Below, in pieces: positions 49,819-59,458 of a stretch of DNA of 62,294 bases. Where the stretch lies: positions 1 to 62,294 of the forward strand of contig NZ_SAYU02000017.1 in assembly GCF_004025965.2 (NCBI RefSeq), written 5' to 3'. The notes under the pieces were generated by a model, which was not told the origin of the DNA, made no database searches, and worked only from the letters and a program-made list of their open reading frames with translations. This DNA is from Phycicoccus flavus. GTDB lineage: Bacteria > Actinomycetota > Actinomycetes > Actinomycetales > Dermatophilaceae. The translations under genes were made by a program, and so were the position numbers. Positions within the stretch are counted from its first letter, which is position 1, and every line of letters begins with the position of its first letter.

Positions 49819-50817
49819 ATGGCCCGAACCACCCCCACCGTGCGTGCGGTGGCCGCCGAGGCGGGCGTCTCCATCGCCACGGTCTCGCGGGTCCTCAACG
49901 ACGCCCGACACGTCGCCCCGGGGACCCGGGAGGCGGTCCGCGCTGCGCTGGATCGCCTCGCCCCGACCGGAAGGGACGGGGTCCCGGCCGGGCGGGTGTT
50001 CCTGCGGTGCCCGTACACGCTCACCGACTACTTCGGGCTGCTGGTGTCATCGGCGGCGGAGACGCTGGAGGCGGAGGGCTTCGAGGTCGTCCTCGAGGCC
50101 GGCGAGAGCGCCCAGCACCGGGACTCCCTGGCCACGCTGGCCACCCGTCCGCGCGTCACTGGAGCCCTCCTCCTGCTCCCTCCGGAAACGCCCGAGGCGC
50201 TGGTCGCCGTGCGTCGGGCCGGGCTTCCGCTCGTCGTCCTGGACCCCCGGACGCCCCCGCCCGCCGATGTCGCGGCGGTCTCCGCCGCACACCTGTCCGG
50301 GGCACGGCAGTGCACCCGCCACCTCCTCGGGCTCGGGCACCGGCGGATCGCCCTCCTGCGCGGCCCGGCGGGCTGGGTCGCCTCGAGCGAACGCGCCGCG
50401 GGACACGCCGCGGCGCTGCTGGAGACCGGGATGCTCCCCGATCCCGCGCTCGTCCGGCAGGTCGAGGCGACGACCGCCGACGGGCAGCGGGCCGGTGGCG
50501 AGCTCCTGGACCTGCCGGAGCCACCGACGGCGGTCGTCGCCTTCAACGACAAGGTCGCCCTCGGGGTGCTGCGCGCCGCCGAGGCCCGCGGCCTGCACGT
50601 CCCGGAGCAGGTGTCCGTGACCGGCTTCGACGACATCGACCTGGCCCGGGCCACCGCACCACAGCTGACCACCGTCCGGCAGCCGCTGGCGGAGATGGGG
50701 CGGATCGCCGTGGGCCTGCTGTCGCGGCTGATGCGGGGCTCGCGGGTCGAGGCCCTCCATGTCGAGCTCGCCACGACCCTTCTCCCCCGAGGATCGACCG
50801 GCCCCTCCCCGCTCTGA
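49819..50817 (+). CDS. LacI-family transcriptional regulator
   Basis: 332 residues. Helix-turn-helix and hinge: PTVRAVAAEAGVSIATVSRVLND, then a periplasmic-binding-protein-like sensor domain (LLGLGHRRIALLRG, VVAFNDKVALGVLRAAEARG, VSVTGFDDIDLARATAPQLTTVRQPLAEMG). The sensor should bind a sugar; the divergent GH30 gene suggests a breakdown product of its glycan (inference). The hinge helix region is shortened (APTGRDGVPAGRVFL), which may affect DNA binding. Confidence 0.92.
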   Translation: MARTTPTVRAVAAEAGVSIATVSRVLNDARHVAPGTREAVRAALDRLAPTGRDGVPAGRVFLRCPYTLTDYFGLLVSSAAETLEAEGFEVVLEAGESAQHRDSLATLATRPRVTGALLLLPPETPEALVAVRRAGLPLVVLDPRTPPPADVAAVSAAHLSGARQCTRHLLGLGHRRIALLRGPAGWVASSERAAGHAAALLETGMLPDPALVRQVEATTADGQRAGGELLDLPEPPTAVVAFNDKVALGVLRAAEARGLHVPEQVSVTGFDDIDLARATAPQLTTVRQPLAEMGRIAVGLLSRLMRGSRVEALHVELATTLLPRGSTGPSPL

Positions 50818-50844
50818 CCGCGGCCGGTCTGACCGCCTCCGGTC
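50816..50844. terminator. Tandem hairpins between lacI-like and Nudix genes
   Basis: Two small hairpins lie end to end: GACCG-CGGC-CGGTC (50816-50829) and GACCG-CCTC-CGGTC (50831-50844). They fill the gap between the convergent stops. Each has only five base pairs, so terminator function is tentative. Confidence 0.38.
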
Positions 50845-51408
50845 TCAGGCCGGCAGCGAGGACTCCTCCACCGTCCCCCCGTCCACCGGGCCGTCCCGCC
50901 ACCGTGGGCGGTCCTCGGCCAGGGCCAGCAGGTCGGCGAGGTCGGCCGGCCACACGAGGGCGCCGGACGCGAGCAGCGCCGGCACGTCCCACCAGCGGAT
51001 GTCGGCGATGGTGAGCCGCTCCTCGTCGGTGTGGCCGGAGGTGTCGACCTCGAAGGCGGGCACCCGGACCCGGAAGAACACCTCGGTCTGGTCCACCACC
51101 TTGTCGCTGTAGCCGTGGACGACGGTGCGCACGAGCAACGGTCCCTCGACCTCGTCGGCGCCGACGGTGAGGCCGGTCTCCTCGAAGAGCTCGCGGACCG
51201 CGGCCTGCTCGTCGGTCTCGCCCGGGTCCACGCCGCCACCCGGGGTGCTCCACCAGTGCGTCACGGGGTCCAGGCCGAGGTCGGAGTCCTCGATGAGGAG
51301 GATCCGGCCCGCCTCGTCGAGCAGCAGGACCCGCACCGCCCGGCGCGACGTGCGCGGCCGGCGGCGGTCGTGCCCGGTCCCCGGCTCAGGCACGGGTGAG
51401 CCGGTCAC
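50845..51408 (-). CDS. Nudix hydrolase
   Basis: 187 residues with a complete Nudix box: GGGVDPGETDEQAAVRELFE followed by ETG, giving GX5EX7REXXEEXG. Nudix enzymes cleave nucleoside diphosphates linked to other groups; the substrate is unknown. GTG 51408 overlaps the phosphatase 3' end by 23 bp; an in-frame GTG at 51393, overlapping by eight bases, is an alternative start. Co-transcribed with the phosphatase gene. Confidence 0.9.
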   Translation of the reverse strand: MTGSPVPEPGTGHDRRRPRTSRRAVRVLLLDEAGRILLIEDSDLGLDPVTHWWSTPGGGVDPGETDEQAAVRELFEETGLTVGADEVEGPLLVRTVVHGYSDKVVDQTEVFFRVRVPAFEVDTSGHTDEERLTIADIRWWDVPALLASGALVWPADLADLLALAEDRPRWRDGPVDGGTVEESSLPA

Positions 51409-52165
51409 GCAGCGCGCCGACGTCGTCGGCCGACCAGCCCTGCGCGCGCAGCCAGCCCTCCGCGCCGCCCCAGCCGTCCTCGACGGCGTCGAGGATGGCC
51501 TGCATCGACTCCGCCCGGGGGGTCTGGTCGGCGACGTCCTGGTCCCGCAGCACCGGGCCCTGGGAGTCGGTGCCGGCGACCCGGGCGATGATGGCCTCGA
51601 TCCGCTCGCCGGACAGCACGTAGTCGGCGACGATCTCCTCGTGCGGGACGCCCGCGACGTCGAGGGCCATGGCCACGACGGTGCCGGTGCGGTCCTTGCC
51701 GGCGGCGCAGTGCACCACGGCCGCGCCGCGGGCCCGGGCGACGGCCGCGAGGGCCGCGGCGACCGAGTCGGGCCGCTTGGCGAGGTAGCCGAGGTAGTGC
51801 TCGGACCAGAACGCGGGGCTGCGGTCCCGCTCCCGGCGGGGCAGGGCGAGGGCTCGGGCCGCGACCTCGTCGGCCGACTCCGGCGCGCGCGCCGGCAGCA
51901 GCGAGTGGTGGTGGTGGGTCAGCGACTCCAGCCGCCGCAACGGCCCGTCACCCTCGAGGTGCAGCTCGGTCTCGGTGCGCAGGTCGACGACGTCGGTGAC
52001 GCCGAGGTCCTCGACGAGCCGGGTGACGTCGGCCTCGGTGAGGTCCTGGAGGTTGTCGGAGCGGATGAGCCGCCCCGGCACCGTCGCGCCGCCGTCGCGG
52101 GTCGGCAGCCCGCCGACGTCGCGCATGTTGACGAGCCCGTCGAGGTCGATCCAGCGGTCCGGCAC
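51386..52165 (-). CDS. Tyrosine-protein phosphatase (Y_phosphatase3 type)
   Basis: 259 residues from GTG 52165. The CX5R site is HCAAGKDRTG (C153, R159); VNMRDVGGLPTRDGG and LIRSDNLQDLTEAD are typical of the bacterial PtpB-like family, which dephosphorylates phosphotyrosine and phosphoinositides. The start is chosen because TACGAT (52177-52172) ends six bases upstream; GTG 52189 would start upstream of that -10 box. Divergent from hemW. Confidence 0.9.
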   Translation of the reverse strand: MPDRWIDLDGLVNMRDVGGLPTRDGGATVPGRLIRSDNLQDLTEADVTRLVEDLGVTDVVDLRTETELHLEGDGPLRRLESLTHHHHSLLPARAPESADEVAARALALPRRERDRSPAFWSEHYLGYLAKRPDSVAAALAAVARARGAAVVHCAAGKDRTGTVVAMALDVAGVPHEEIVADYVLSGERIEAIIARVAGTDSQGPVLRDQDVADQTPRAESMQAILDAVEDGWGGAEGWLRAQGWSADDVGALRDRLTRA

Positions 52166-52250
52166 CGCATCATCGTAGGCCGCGGCCACCTCCCACCGAC
52201 GGCGGCGCCCGGTCCCGGCCTCCGCCGGGGCATGGCCGACAATGGCGGGC

Positions 52251-53471
52251 GTGCCACGACTGCCCGACGGCGAGCCCGCGCCCCCCAGCGGGGAGCTGCC
52301 CGCCGCGGCGCTCTCCCGGCTGGGCGAGGGCCGGTTCGGCGTCTACGTCCACGTGCCGTTCTGCGCCGTGCGCTGCGGCTACTGCGACTTCAACACCTAC
52401 ACCCTGCCCGAGCTCGGCGCGGGCGCCTCCACGGACGACTACGCGGACACGGCGCTGCGCGAGCTCGACCTCGCCGCGCGGGTGCTCGGGGATGCCGCGC
52501 CCGTCGTCGACACCGTCTTCGTCGGCGGGGGCACCCCCACCCTGCTGCCCCCCGCCGACCTCGTCCGGGTCCTCGACGGGGTGCGCGAGCGGTTCGGGCT
52601 GGCCGCGGACGCCGAGGTGACCACCGAGGCCAACCCCGACTCGGTCGACGAGGCCGGCCTGGCGACCCTGGCCGCCGGCGGCTTCACCCGGGTGAGCGTG
52701 GGCATGCAGTCGGCGGTGCCGCACGTCCTCGCGACGCTGGACCGCACCCACGACCCCGCCCGGGTGGGCCGGGCGGTGTCCGCGGCGCGGGCCGCCGGGC
52801 TGGCCACGAGCCTTGACCTCATCTACGGCACGCCGGGGGAGTCCCTCGGAGACTGGCGGCGCAGCCTGGAGGCGGCACTCGAGCACGCACCCGACCACGT
52901 CTCGGCCTACGCCCTCGTCGTCGAGGCGGGGACGGCGATGGCCCGTCAGGTCTCGCGCGGCGAGCTGCCGGCGCCCGACGGCGACGACGAGGCCGACAAG
53001 TACGAGCTCGCCGACACGCTCCTCGCGCAGGCGGGCTACGACTGGTACGAGGTGAGCAACTGGGCCCGGACGCCCGCGGGCCGGTGCCGTCACAACGAGG
53101 GGTACTGGCGGGGTGACGCCTGGTGGGGTGTCGGCCCCGGCGCACACGGGCACGTGGGCGGGGTGCGCTGGTGGAACGTCAAGCACCCCCGGGCCTACGC
53201 GGCCCGGCTGGCGTTGGGGGACTCCCCGGCGGCCGGGCGCGAGGTGCTGACCGTCGAGCAGCGCCGCGACGAGGAGGTGCTGCTCGGGGTGCGGCTGCGC
53301 GACGGCCTGCCGGTGGACCGGCTGGACGACGCCGGTCGCACGGCCGTCGCGGGACTCGTCGCCGACGGGCTGCTCGAGGGGGCCGCCGCCGTCCGCGACC
53401 GCCGCTGCGTCCTCACCCTGCGCGGCCGGCTGCTCGCCGACACGGTCGTGCGCCGGCTGCTCGGCCCGTGA
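52251..53471 (+). CDS. hemW: Radical-SAM heme chaperone HemW
   Basis: 406 residues. Radical-SAM cluster CAVRCGYCDF (C38, C42, C45); FVGGGTPTLL, TTEANPDSVD, RVSVGMQS and SLDLIYGTPGES follow in the family order, and a C-terminal HemN domain closes the protein. HemW-type proteins bind and deliver heme; the CxxxCxxC without the extra Cys of HemN supports this over coproporphyrinogen dehydrogenase. GTG 52251 is preferred over ATG 52242 because GACAAT (52238-52243) ends seven bases before it and related proteins start MP.LP.GEPAP. Confidence 0.92.
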   Translation: MPRLPDGEPAPPSGELPAAALSRLGEGRFGVYVHVPFCAVRCGYCDFNTYTLPELGAGASTDDYADTALRELDLAARVLGDAAPVVDTVFVGGGTPTLLPPADLVRVLDGVRERFGLAADAEVTTEANPDSVDEAGLATLAAGGFTRVSVGMQSAVPHVLATLDRTHDPARVGRAVSAARAAGLATSLDLIYGTPGESLGDWRRSLEAALEHAPDHVSAYALVVEAGTAMARQVSRGELPAPDGDDEADKYELADTLLAQAGYDWYEVSNWARTPAGRCRHNEGYWRGDAWWGVGPGAHGHVGGVRWWNVKHPRAYAARLALGDSPAAGREVLTVEQRRDEEVLLGVRLRDGLPVDRLDDAGRTAVAGLVADGLLEGAAAVRDRRCVLTLRGRLLADTVVRRLLGP

Positions 53472-53501
53472 GGCCGCGCCGCCGGCGCACGAGGGGTGTC
53501 G

Positions 53502-54038
53502 TCAGCGGACGAAGCTCGGGGTGAGCGGCGGGGTCCACCACTCCCCGTTGTTGGCCTTGATGAGACCGACGACGTGGAGGATCACCGCGACGATCCACGC
53601 GACGCCGAAGGTGAGGAAGCCGATGAAGACGGCCATGAGCGGCAGCGACACGAGGAACACGATGCTCGCGACGATCTGGACGTTGAGGGCGTTCGCCGCA
53701 TGCGCCCGCACGAACGGTCCCCGGTCCTTGACGACGAGGTAGACGACGAGCGCCGCGACGAAGCTGAGGAAGCCGCCGCTGAGCACCGTGGCCGCGAGGG
53801 AGACGCCGTGGGCGGCCGCGCCCCACGTCTTCTCCTCCTGCTGTGACATCGGCGTCGGCGTCGAGCCGCCGTACGTGCCGGGGGCCGGCGCGCCGTAGGG
53901 CTGGCGGTACTCCTGGCCGCCGGGCGGGGGCGGGGGCGGGGCGGCGCTGCCGGACTGCTCGGCCGGCGGGGGCGGGGGCGTGGGGTTCGCGAACGGCGAG
54001 CCGCCCTCGGGACGGTCGCCCTGGGGGTGGTCGGTCAT
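53502..54038 (-). CDS. DUF4870 membrane protein
   Basis: 178 residues. The first 70 are low-complexity Pro/Gly/Gln-rich (TPPPPPAEQ, PPPPPPGGQEYRQPYG); then SQQEEKTWGAAAHGVSLAATVL starts a DUF4870 domain with three helices, including FVRAHAANALNVQIVASIVF. Function unknown. GAGGAG lies five to seven bases before the ATG. Confidence 0.88.
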   Translation of the reverse strand: MTDHPQGDRPEGGSPFANPTPPPPPAEQSGSAAPPPPPPGGQEYRQPYGAPAPGTYGGSTPTPMSQQEEKTWGAAAHGVSLAATVLSGGFLSFVAALVVYLVVKDRGPFVRAHAANALNVQIVASIVFLVSLPLMAVFIGFLTFGVAWIVAVILHVVGLIKANNGEWWTPPLTPSFVR

Positions 54039-54187
54039 GTCTCCTCCTCGGTGGGGGTGTCTCGTCCCATCACACCAGGGACGGACGGGACGCGGGTGCG
54101 GTTCCGGGGACCGCTCGGGGTCGGGCTCCGGGTCGGGTCAGGGCCGACCCCTACCGCGGCGGCTCGCACCGCGGGCACACTGGGGCC

Positions 54188-54472
54188 GTGGAGCTCCTCG
54201 ACCGGGTCCGGACCCTCCTGCCCGACGCCGAGGAGAAGCGCATGTTCGGCGGCGTCTCGTTCATGGTCGAGGGCGCCATGGCGGTCGCGGTCGGCCCCGA
54301 CGGGCTCATGGTCCGGGTGGACCGTGCGGAGCGGGAGTCCCTGCTGGACCGGCCGGGGGTGGCTGAGCAGCGGATGGGCGAGCGCGTGATGGGCGGCTGG
54401 GTGCGCGTCGACGCCGGTGCGCTCGCCGAGGACGCCGTGTTGCGGGAGTGGGTCGGACGCGTTGTCGCATAG
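54188..54472 (+). CDS. TfoX N-terminal domain protein
   Basis: 94 residues: LDRVRTLLPDAEEKRMFGGVSFMVEGAMAVAVGPDGLMVRV matches the TfoX_N fold, known from competence regulators but common as a stand-alone domain of unknown role. The GTG at 54188 follows CACACT (54176-54181) by six bases. Confidence 0.85.
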   Translation: MELLDRVRTLLPDAEEKRMFGGVSFMVEGAMAVAVGPDGLMVRVDRAERESLLDRPGVAEQRMGERVMGGWVRVDAGALAEDAVLREWVGRVVA

Positions 54473-54498
54473 GCGCGCGCCGCCGGCTGACCCCGTCG

Positions 54499-55374
54499 TC
54501 ACTCGGGGGCGGTGACGAAGTCGATGAGCTCCTCGACCCGGCCGAGCAGCTCCGGCTCGAGGTCGGTCCACGAGGTGACGGACGCGAGGATCCGCCGCCA
54601 GGCCCGCGCCAGGTCCGCCTGGGTGTCGTGCGGCCAGCCGAGGTGGGCGCAGACGCCGTGCTTCCACGACTGCCCGCGCGGGATGACCGGCCAGGCGTCC
54701 AGGCCGAGGCGCTGCGGCTTGACCGACTGCCACACGTCGACGTAGGGGTGCCCGACGACGAGGAGGTGGTCGGCGTACGACCGGACCCGGCGGGCCTCGT
54801 CGACGACCCGGGTCTCCTTGCTGCCGGGGACGAGGTGGTCGACGAGCACGCCCATGCGGTGGCCCGGACCGGGCTGCACCTGGCGGACGACACCGGCGAG
54901 GTCGTCGACTCCGTCGAGCATCTCGACGACGACACCCTCGGCACGCAGGTCCTCGCCCCAGACCTTCTCGACGAGCTCGGCGTCGTGCCGGCCCTCGACG
55001 TAGATCCGCGAGGCCCGGGCGACCCGGGCGCGGGTGCGAGGCGCGGCCACCGAGCCGCTGGCCGTGCGGGCCGTGGCCGCCCGGGCGGCGTCGAGGCGGG
55101 CGTCCGCCGCCGCGCGGGGCGGGACGAGGGTGACGGGGGCGCCGTCGAGGAGGAACCCGGGGCCGAGGGGGAAGCCCTTGAGCCGGCCCCGCCGGTCCTC
55201 GAGATGGACGACGTGCACGCCGCCGGCCTTCTCGACGGCGACGACGGCGCCGACCCAGCCGGTCTCGACGTCCTCGACGACGGTGCCCGGCTCGGCGGGC
55301 AGCTCGGTGGACCGCCCGCGCGGGGGCTTCCGCCAGTCGTCCGAGAGCACGTCCGACCCGTACCTGTCCACCAC
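54499..55374 (-). CDS. DUF3097 family protein
   Basis: 291 residues starting VDRYGSDVLSDDWRKP. The middle contains RIYVEGRHDAELVEKVWG and LLVVGHPYVDVWQSVKP, resembling a TOPRIM-like core with an acidic EGRHDAELVE motif. DUF3097 is actinobacterial, of unknown function, and sits next to hrcA, as here. The GTG follows TAGCGT by seven bases. Divergent from hrcA. Confidence 0.85.
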   Translation of the reverse strand: MVDRYGSDVLSDDWRKPPRGRSTELPAEPGTVVEDVETGWVGAVVAVEKAGGVHVVHLEDRRGRLKGFPLGPGFLLDGAPVTLVPPRAAADARLDAARAATARTASGSVAAPRTRARVARASRIYVEGRHDAELVEKVWGEDLRAEGVVVEMLDGVDDLAGVVRQVQPGPGHRMGVLVDHLVPGSKETRVVDEARRVRSYADHLLVVGHPYVDVWQSVKPQRLGLDAWPVIPRGQSWKHGVCAHLGWPHDTQADLARAWRRILASVTSWTDLEPELLGRVEELIDFVTAPE

Positions 55375-55459
55375 GGCGGCGACGCTAGCCGCGCGGGCCG
55401 GACGGGCCGGTGACCGCCGCGCGGACGTCCCGGCTTTTCGCGATGTCCGGCCCGGCGGC

Positions 55460-55491
55460 TAGGCTTGGCACTCGGACGGCGAGAGTGCCAG
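55460..55491 (+). promoter_or_regulatory. CIRCE operator and -10 box of hrcA-dnaJ
   Basis: TGGCACTC (55466-55473), nine bases, GAGTGCCA (55483-55490) is a perfect CIRCE-type inverted repeat recognised by HrcA. The -10 candidate TAGGCT (55460-55465) ends exactly where the operator begins, so HrcA bound here would block transcription start. TTTCGC at 55436-55441 is a possible -35 with 18-bp spacing. Autoregulation of hrcA-dnaJ is the expected outcome. Confidence 0.9.
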
Positions 55492-55547
55492 CACCGGTGT
55501 CCGCCGCCCGCTCCGACTGTCGACCATGGCCCGGGAGGTGACCCCCG

Positions 55548-56579
55548 ATGAGCGAGGACCGTCGACTCCGGGTCCTCCGGGCGATCGTCCAGGACTACGT
55601 CGAGACCTCGGAGCCCGTGGGCTCCAAGGCGCTGCTCGAGCGTCACCAGCTCGGCGTGTCCGCCGCCACCGTGCGCAACGACATGGCCGCGCTGGAGGAG
55701 GAGGGCCTCATCGCCGCCCCGCACACCAGCGCCGGGCGGATCCCCACGGACGCCGGCTACCGGGTCTTCGTCGACCGCCTGAGCCAGGTCAAGCCGATGA
55801 CCGCCGCGGAGCAGCGCGCCATCGGTCACTTCCTCGAGGGCGCGCTCGACCTCGACGACGTCGTCGACCGCACGGTCCGTCTGCTGGCGTCGCTGACCCG
55901 GCAGGTCGCCGTCGTCCAGTACCCGTCGCTGTCGCGCTCGTCCGTGCGGCACGTCGAGCTCGTCCCCATCGGCGGGCCGCGGCTGCTCGTCGTCCTCATC
56001 ACGACCACCGGCCGGGTCGAGCAGCGCGTCGTCGACGTCGGCACCGACCTGATGACGGTCGAGGGCGAGAGCACGCTCGCCGTCCTGCGATCCGAGCTCA
56101 ACGGCGCGACGGCCGGACGCACGCTCGCCGACGCCTCGGCCGAGCTCGCCGTCGTCCCGGACCGGCTCGAGCCCGGGCTGCGGGACGTCGCCCGGGCCGT
56201 CGTCGCGGCGCTCGAGGACTCCCTCGTCGAGGAGCGCGAGGAGCGCGTCGTCCTCGCCGGCACCGCCAACCTCGTGCGCTCCGGCGGCGACTTCGTCGCG
56301 AGCATCGGGCCGGTGCTCGAGGCGCTCGAGGAGCACGTCGTCCTGCTCAAGCTGCTGGGCACGGTCGCCGAGCAGGGCGGCAGCCTCGCCGTGCGGATCG
56401 GCAGCGAGAACCCGTACGCCGGGCTGCGCTCGACCTCGATGGTCGCCACCGGCTACGGCGCCGGCACCGACCTCGTGGCCGGGCTCGGCGTCGTCGGGCC
56501 GACCCGCATGGACTACCCCTCGACGATGGCCGCCGTGCGCGCCGTCGCCACCTACGTCTCCCGGATCCTCGCCGACTGA
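55548..56579 (+). CDS. hrcA: Heat-inducible transcription repressor HrcA
   Basis: 343 residues. N-terminal winged helix ([54 protein letters not shown]) and a C-terminal GAF-like domain ([37 protein letters not shown]). Represses heat-shock genes by binding CIRCE, and one lies in its own promoter. The ATG has GGGAGGTGA about six bases upstream. Confidence 0.96.
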   Translation: MSEDRRLRVLRAIVQDYVETSEPVGSKALLERHQLGVSAATVRNDMAALEEEGLIAAPHTSAGRIPTDAGYRVFVDRLSQVKPMTAAEQRAIGHFLEGALDLDDVVDRTVRLLASLTRQVAVVQYPSLSRSSVRHVELVPIGGPRLLVVLITTTGRVEQRVVDVGTDLMTVEGESTLAVLRSELNGATAGRTLADASAELAVVPDRLEPGLRDVARAVVAALEDSLVEEREERVVLAGTANLVRSGGDFVASIGPVLEALEEHVVLLKLLGTVAEQGGSLAVRIGSENPYAGLRSTSMVATGYGAGTDLVAGLGVVGPTRMDYPSTMAAVRAVATYVSRILAD

Positions 56580-56629
56580 GGCGGGACCGACCTCCCACCG
56601 ACCACCGCCATGACAAGGACCATCCACCG

Positions 56630-57757
56630 GTGAACGACTACTACGCCGACCTCGGGGTCTCCCGCGACGCGAGCGCGGAGGACATCAAGCGCGCCTACCG
56701 GCGCGCCGCCCGCAAGCTGCACCCCGACGTCAACCCCGGCCCCGAGGCCGAGGACCAGTTCAAGAAGATGTCGCAGGCCTACGACGTCCTCTCGGACCCG
56801 CAGAAGCGCCAGGCCTACGACATGGGCTCCGACCCGTACGCGGGCGGGGCGGCCGGCTTCGGCCAGGGCTTCTCCTTCAGCGACATCATGGACGCCTTCT
56901 TCGGCGCCGGGGCCGCCGGCGCCGCGGCCGGACCGCGCTCGCGGCAGTCCCGGGGGCAGGACGCCCTCGTCCGGCTCGACATCGACCTCGGGGACGCCGT
57001 GTTCGGCGCCGAGAAGGAGCTCACCATCGACACGGCCGTCGCGTGCAGCACCTGCCACGGCGACGGCATGCAGCCGGGCACCTCGATGCGCACGTGCGAC
57101 GTGTGCGAGGGGCGCGGCGAGATCCGCCAGGTGCAGCGCAGCTTCCTCGGCCAGGTGATGACCACCCGCCCGTGCATGACCTGCCAGGGCTTCGGCCAGA
57201 TCATCACCGACCCCTGCTACGAGTGCTCCGGCGACGGGCGGGTGCGCACCCGCCGCACGCTGACCCTCAAGGTGCCCGCCGGCGTCGACACCGGGACGCG
57301 GATCCAGCTGGCCGGTGAGGGCGAGGTCGGGCACGGCGCCGGGCCGGCCGGAGACCTCTACGTCGAGGTGGCCGTGCGCAAGCACCCCGTCTTCCAGCGA
57401 CGCGGCGACGACCTGCACGCGACCATCGAGCTGCCGATGACGGCGGCGGCGCTCGGCGCGACCCTGGGCATGGAGACCTTCGACGGCAACCAGGACCTGG
57501 ACATCACCCGCGGCACCCAGTCCGGCGACACGATCACCCTCCGTGGGCTCGGGGTCACCCACCTGCGCGGCGGTGGGCGCGGCGACGTCGTCGTCCACAC
57601 GATGGTGCACACCCCGACCCGGATGGACCACGAGCAGGAGGAGCTGCTGCGCAGGCTCGCGGCGCTGCGCGGGGAGGAGCGGCCGCAGGGGCGGGTCGCC
57701 AACCCCGCCGCGGGCTCGATCTTCGGCAAGCTGCGCGACACCTTCAAGACCCGCTGA
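56630..57757 (+). CDS. dnaJ: Chaperone DnaJ
   Basis: 375 residues: J domain with HPD at 31-33, a Gly/Ala/Phe-rich linker ([20 protein letters not shown]), four zinc-binding repeats ([32 protein letters not shown]) and the client-binding domain. Stimulates DnaK. The hrcA-dnaJ pairing marks it as the DnaJ2 type of actinobacteria. The GTG start has AAGGA about eleven bases upstream. Confidence 0.96.
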   Translation: MNDYYADLGVSRDASAEDIKRAYRRAARKLHPDVNPGPEAEDQFKKMSQAYDVLSDPQKRQAYDMGSDPYAGGAAGFGQGFSFSDIMDAFFGAGAAGAAAGPRSRQSRGQDALVRLDIDLGDAVFGAEKELTIDTAVACSTCHGDGMQPGTSMRTCDVCEGRGEIRQVQRSFLGQVMTTRPCMTCQGFGQIITDPCYECSGDGRVRTRRTLTLKVPAGVDTGTRIQLAGEGEVGHGAGPAGDLYVEVAVRKHPVFQRRGDDLHATIELPMTAAALGATLGMETFDGNQDLDITRGTQSGDTITLRGLGVTHLRGGGRGDVVVHTMVHTPTRMDHEQEELLRRLAALRGEERPQGRVANPAAGSIFGKLRDTFKTR

Positions 57758-57792
57758 CCGGCGCGGCCGACGACCACGCGAACGGTGCTGCG

Positions 57793-58536
57793 ATGACCCT
57801 TCCGGTGTACCTCGTCGGGCCCGGCGCGCTGGCCGGCCGCGGGGTCGGGGACGTCGTCGTCCTGGACGGCGCCGAGGGCCGGCACGCGGCCACCGTGCGG
57901 CGGACCCGGACAGGGGAGCGGCTCGTGCTCTCGGACGGTGCGGGCGCGAGCGTCGTCGGGTCGGTCCAAGCCGTCGGCCGCGACACGCTGGAGGTCCGCG
58001 TCGAGGAGGTCCGAGAGGACCCCGAGCCCAGCCCGCGCCTTGTTCTGGTGCAGGCGCTGGCCAAGGGGGACCGCGACGACCAGGCGGTCGAGACGGCGAC
58101 GGAGTACGGCGTCGACGAGGTCGTGCCGTGGCAGGCGGCGCGCTGCGTCGTGCGCTGGCAGGGCGAGCGCGGCGAGCGGTCGCGGCGGGGCTGGGAGAAG
58201 GTCCTCCTGGCGGCGACGAAGCAGTCGCGCCGGACCCGGCTGCCCGTCCTGGCCCCCACCGCCTTCACCGCGGACGTCGTCGAGCGGGTGCGGTCCGCGA
58301 CGGCGGCCTTCGTCCTCCACGAGGACGCCTGCGAGCCCCTGGCCGGCGCCGACCTGCCGGACTCCGGCGACGTCGTCCTCGTCGTCGGACCCGAGGGCGG
58401 CATCGCCCCCGAGGAGGTCGACGCCCTCGCCGCCGCCGGCGCCCGCGTCGTCCGCCTCGGGCCCACCGTCCTGCGCGCCTCCAGCGCCGGACCCGCCGCC
58501 ATCGCCGTCCTCAGCGCCGTCCGCCGCTGGCGCTGA
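57793..58536 (+). CDS. rsmE: 16S rRNA (uracil1498-N3)-methyltransferase RsmE
   Basis: 247 residues, SPOUT fold. The N-terminal PUA-like part contains EGRHAATVRRTRTGERLVL; the C-terminal knot has VLVVGPEGGIAPEEVDAL and RLGPTVLRASSAGPAA, both RsmE signatures. Methylates U1498 in 30S subunits. Follows dnaJ by 35 bp, the normal actinobacterial order. Confidence 0.94.
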   Translation: MTLPVYLVGPGALAGRGVGDVVVLDGAEGRHAATVRRTRTGERLVLSDGAGASVVGSVQAVGRDTLEVRVEEVREDPEPSPRLVLVQALAKGDRDDQAVETATEYGVDEVVPWQAARCVVRWQGERGERSRRGWEKVLLAATKQSRRTRLPVLAPTAFTADVVERVRSATAAFVLHEDACEPLAGADLPDSGDVVLVVGPEGGIAPEEVDALAAAGARVVRLGPTVLRASSAGPAAIAVLSAVRRWR

Positions 58537-58576
58537 CCGGGCCACCGACGCGGTCGACGGCGCTACCGTCGTGGGC

Positions 58577-58864
58577 GTGGACCTGGAGTTCAGCGGCGAG
58601 GTCGTGGAGTGGCGCGGCCCCGCCCCGCACCACTTCGTCGCCCTGCCGGCCGACCAGGCCGAGCGCGTCCATGAGGTGTCCCGGCTCGCCACGTACGGCT
58701 GGGGCTGCATCCCGGTCGAGGGCTCGGTCGGCGGCACGGCGTTCACCACCTCGCTCATTCCGAGGGACGGCGGCTACCTCCTGCCGCTCAAGGTGGCCGT
58801 CCGCCGCCGCGAGGACATCGCCCTCGGCGACACCGTGACCGTCCACCTGCACGTCGACGTCTGA
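58577..58864 (+). CDS. DUF1905 family protein
   Basis: 95 residues: FSGEVVEWRGPAPHHFVALP, TYGWGCIPVEGSVGGTAFTTSLIP and DTVTVHLHVDV are typical of DUF1905, a small beta-barrel family of unknown function. The GTG lies seven bases after TACCGT (58564-58569), a leaderless start, so it has its own promoter behind rsmE. Confidence 0.86.
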   Translation: MDLEFSGEVVEWRGPAPHHFVALPADQAERVHEVSRLATYGWGCIPVEGSVGGTAFTTSLIPRDGGYLLPLKVAVRRREDIALGDTVTVHLHVDV

Positions 58865-58924
58865 CCTCTGGCGCTCGGGCCGGGTCCGGCCCGCGCTCCG
58901 CGCCGTCGTGCGAGCATCTTGCGC

Positions 58925-59383
58925 GTGACCGACGACCCGGCGCCGCCCCCGTCGAACCGGGAGGCGCTCGCCGCCCACCTCGACGCCCTGGGGGTCCGGG
59001 ACGGCACCTACCACCTGTTCGGTGCCCATCTCGACGACGCGGTGGTCATGGACCGGCGGCCTCACGGGTGGGTCGTCTTCTTCTCCGAGCGCGGAGGCGA
59101 GCACTCCCTCGAGGTCCATCGTGACGAGGCACGCGCCTGCGCCGACCTGCTGTCCCGCCTGCGCCGCGAGGCCCACGTCGTCTTCGACCTCGTCGTCGGG
59201 CCCGCACCGGCCGCCCGAGCGGACGCGATGTTCGACGAGTGGCTGAGGCAGCGAGGCGTCACCCGCGACGATCTCCTGGCTGATGACTGGACGTGCGACG
59301 ACGTCCCGTGGGGCCAAGGGTCGTATCAACGGCGGTACTTCGTGCGGATCGCGGCCATCCGGCGGCTCGACGGCGCGGACTGA
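58925..59383 (+). CDS. Hypothetical protein
   Basis: 152 residues, mixed alpha/beta with many charged residues (HLFGAHLDDAVVMDRRPHGW, VVFFSERGGEHSLEVHRDEA, LLADDWTCDDVPWGQGSYQR). No family recognised; no signal or membrane segment. The start is taken as GTG 58925; TTG 58919 is also open. Convergent with the HNH nuclease gene. Confidence 0.65.
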   Translation: MTDDPAPPPSNREALAAHLDALGVRDGTYHLFGAHLDDAVVMDRRPHGWVVFFSERGGEHSLEVHRDEARACADLLSRLRREAHVVFDLVVGPAPAARADAMFDEWLRQRGVTRDDLLADDWTCDDVPWGQGSYQRRYFVRIAAIRRLDGAD

Positions 59384-59458
59384 GCGGCCGCCGTCCGCGC
59401 TCCGCCTACGGCACCAAGGCGCCAGGGGACGGGCCCGAAGGGGTCGTTCGGCGGTCGG

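Noticed and set aside
53476-53488. Terminator between hemW and the DUF4870 gene
   Set aside because: Only a five-base-pair GCGCC/GGCGC stem, expected often by chance at this GC content.
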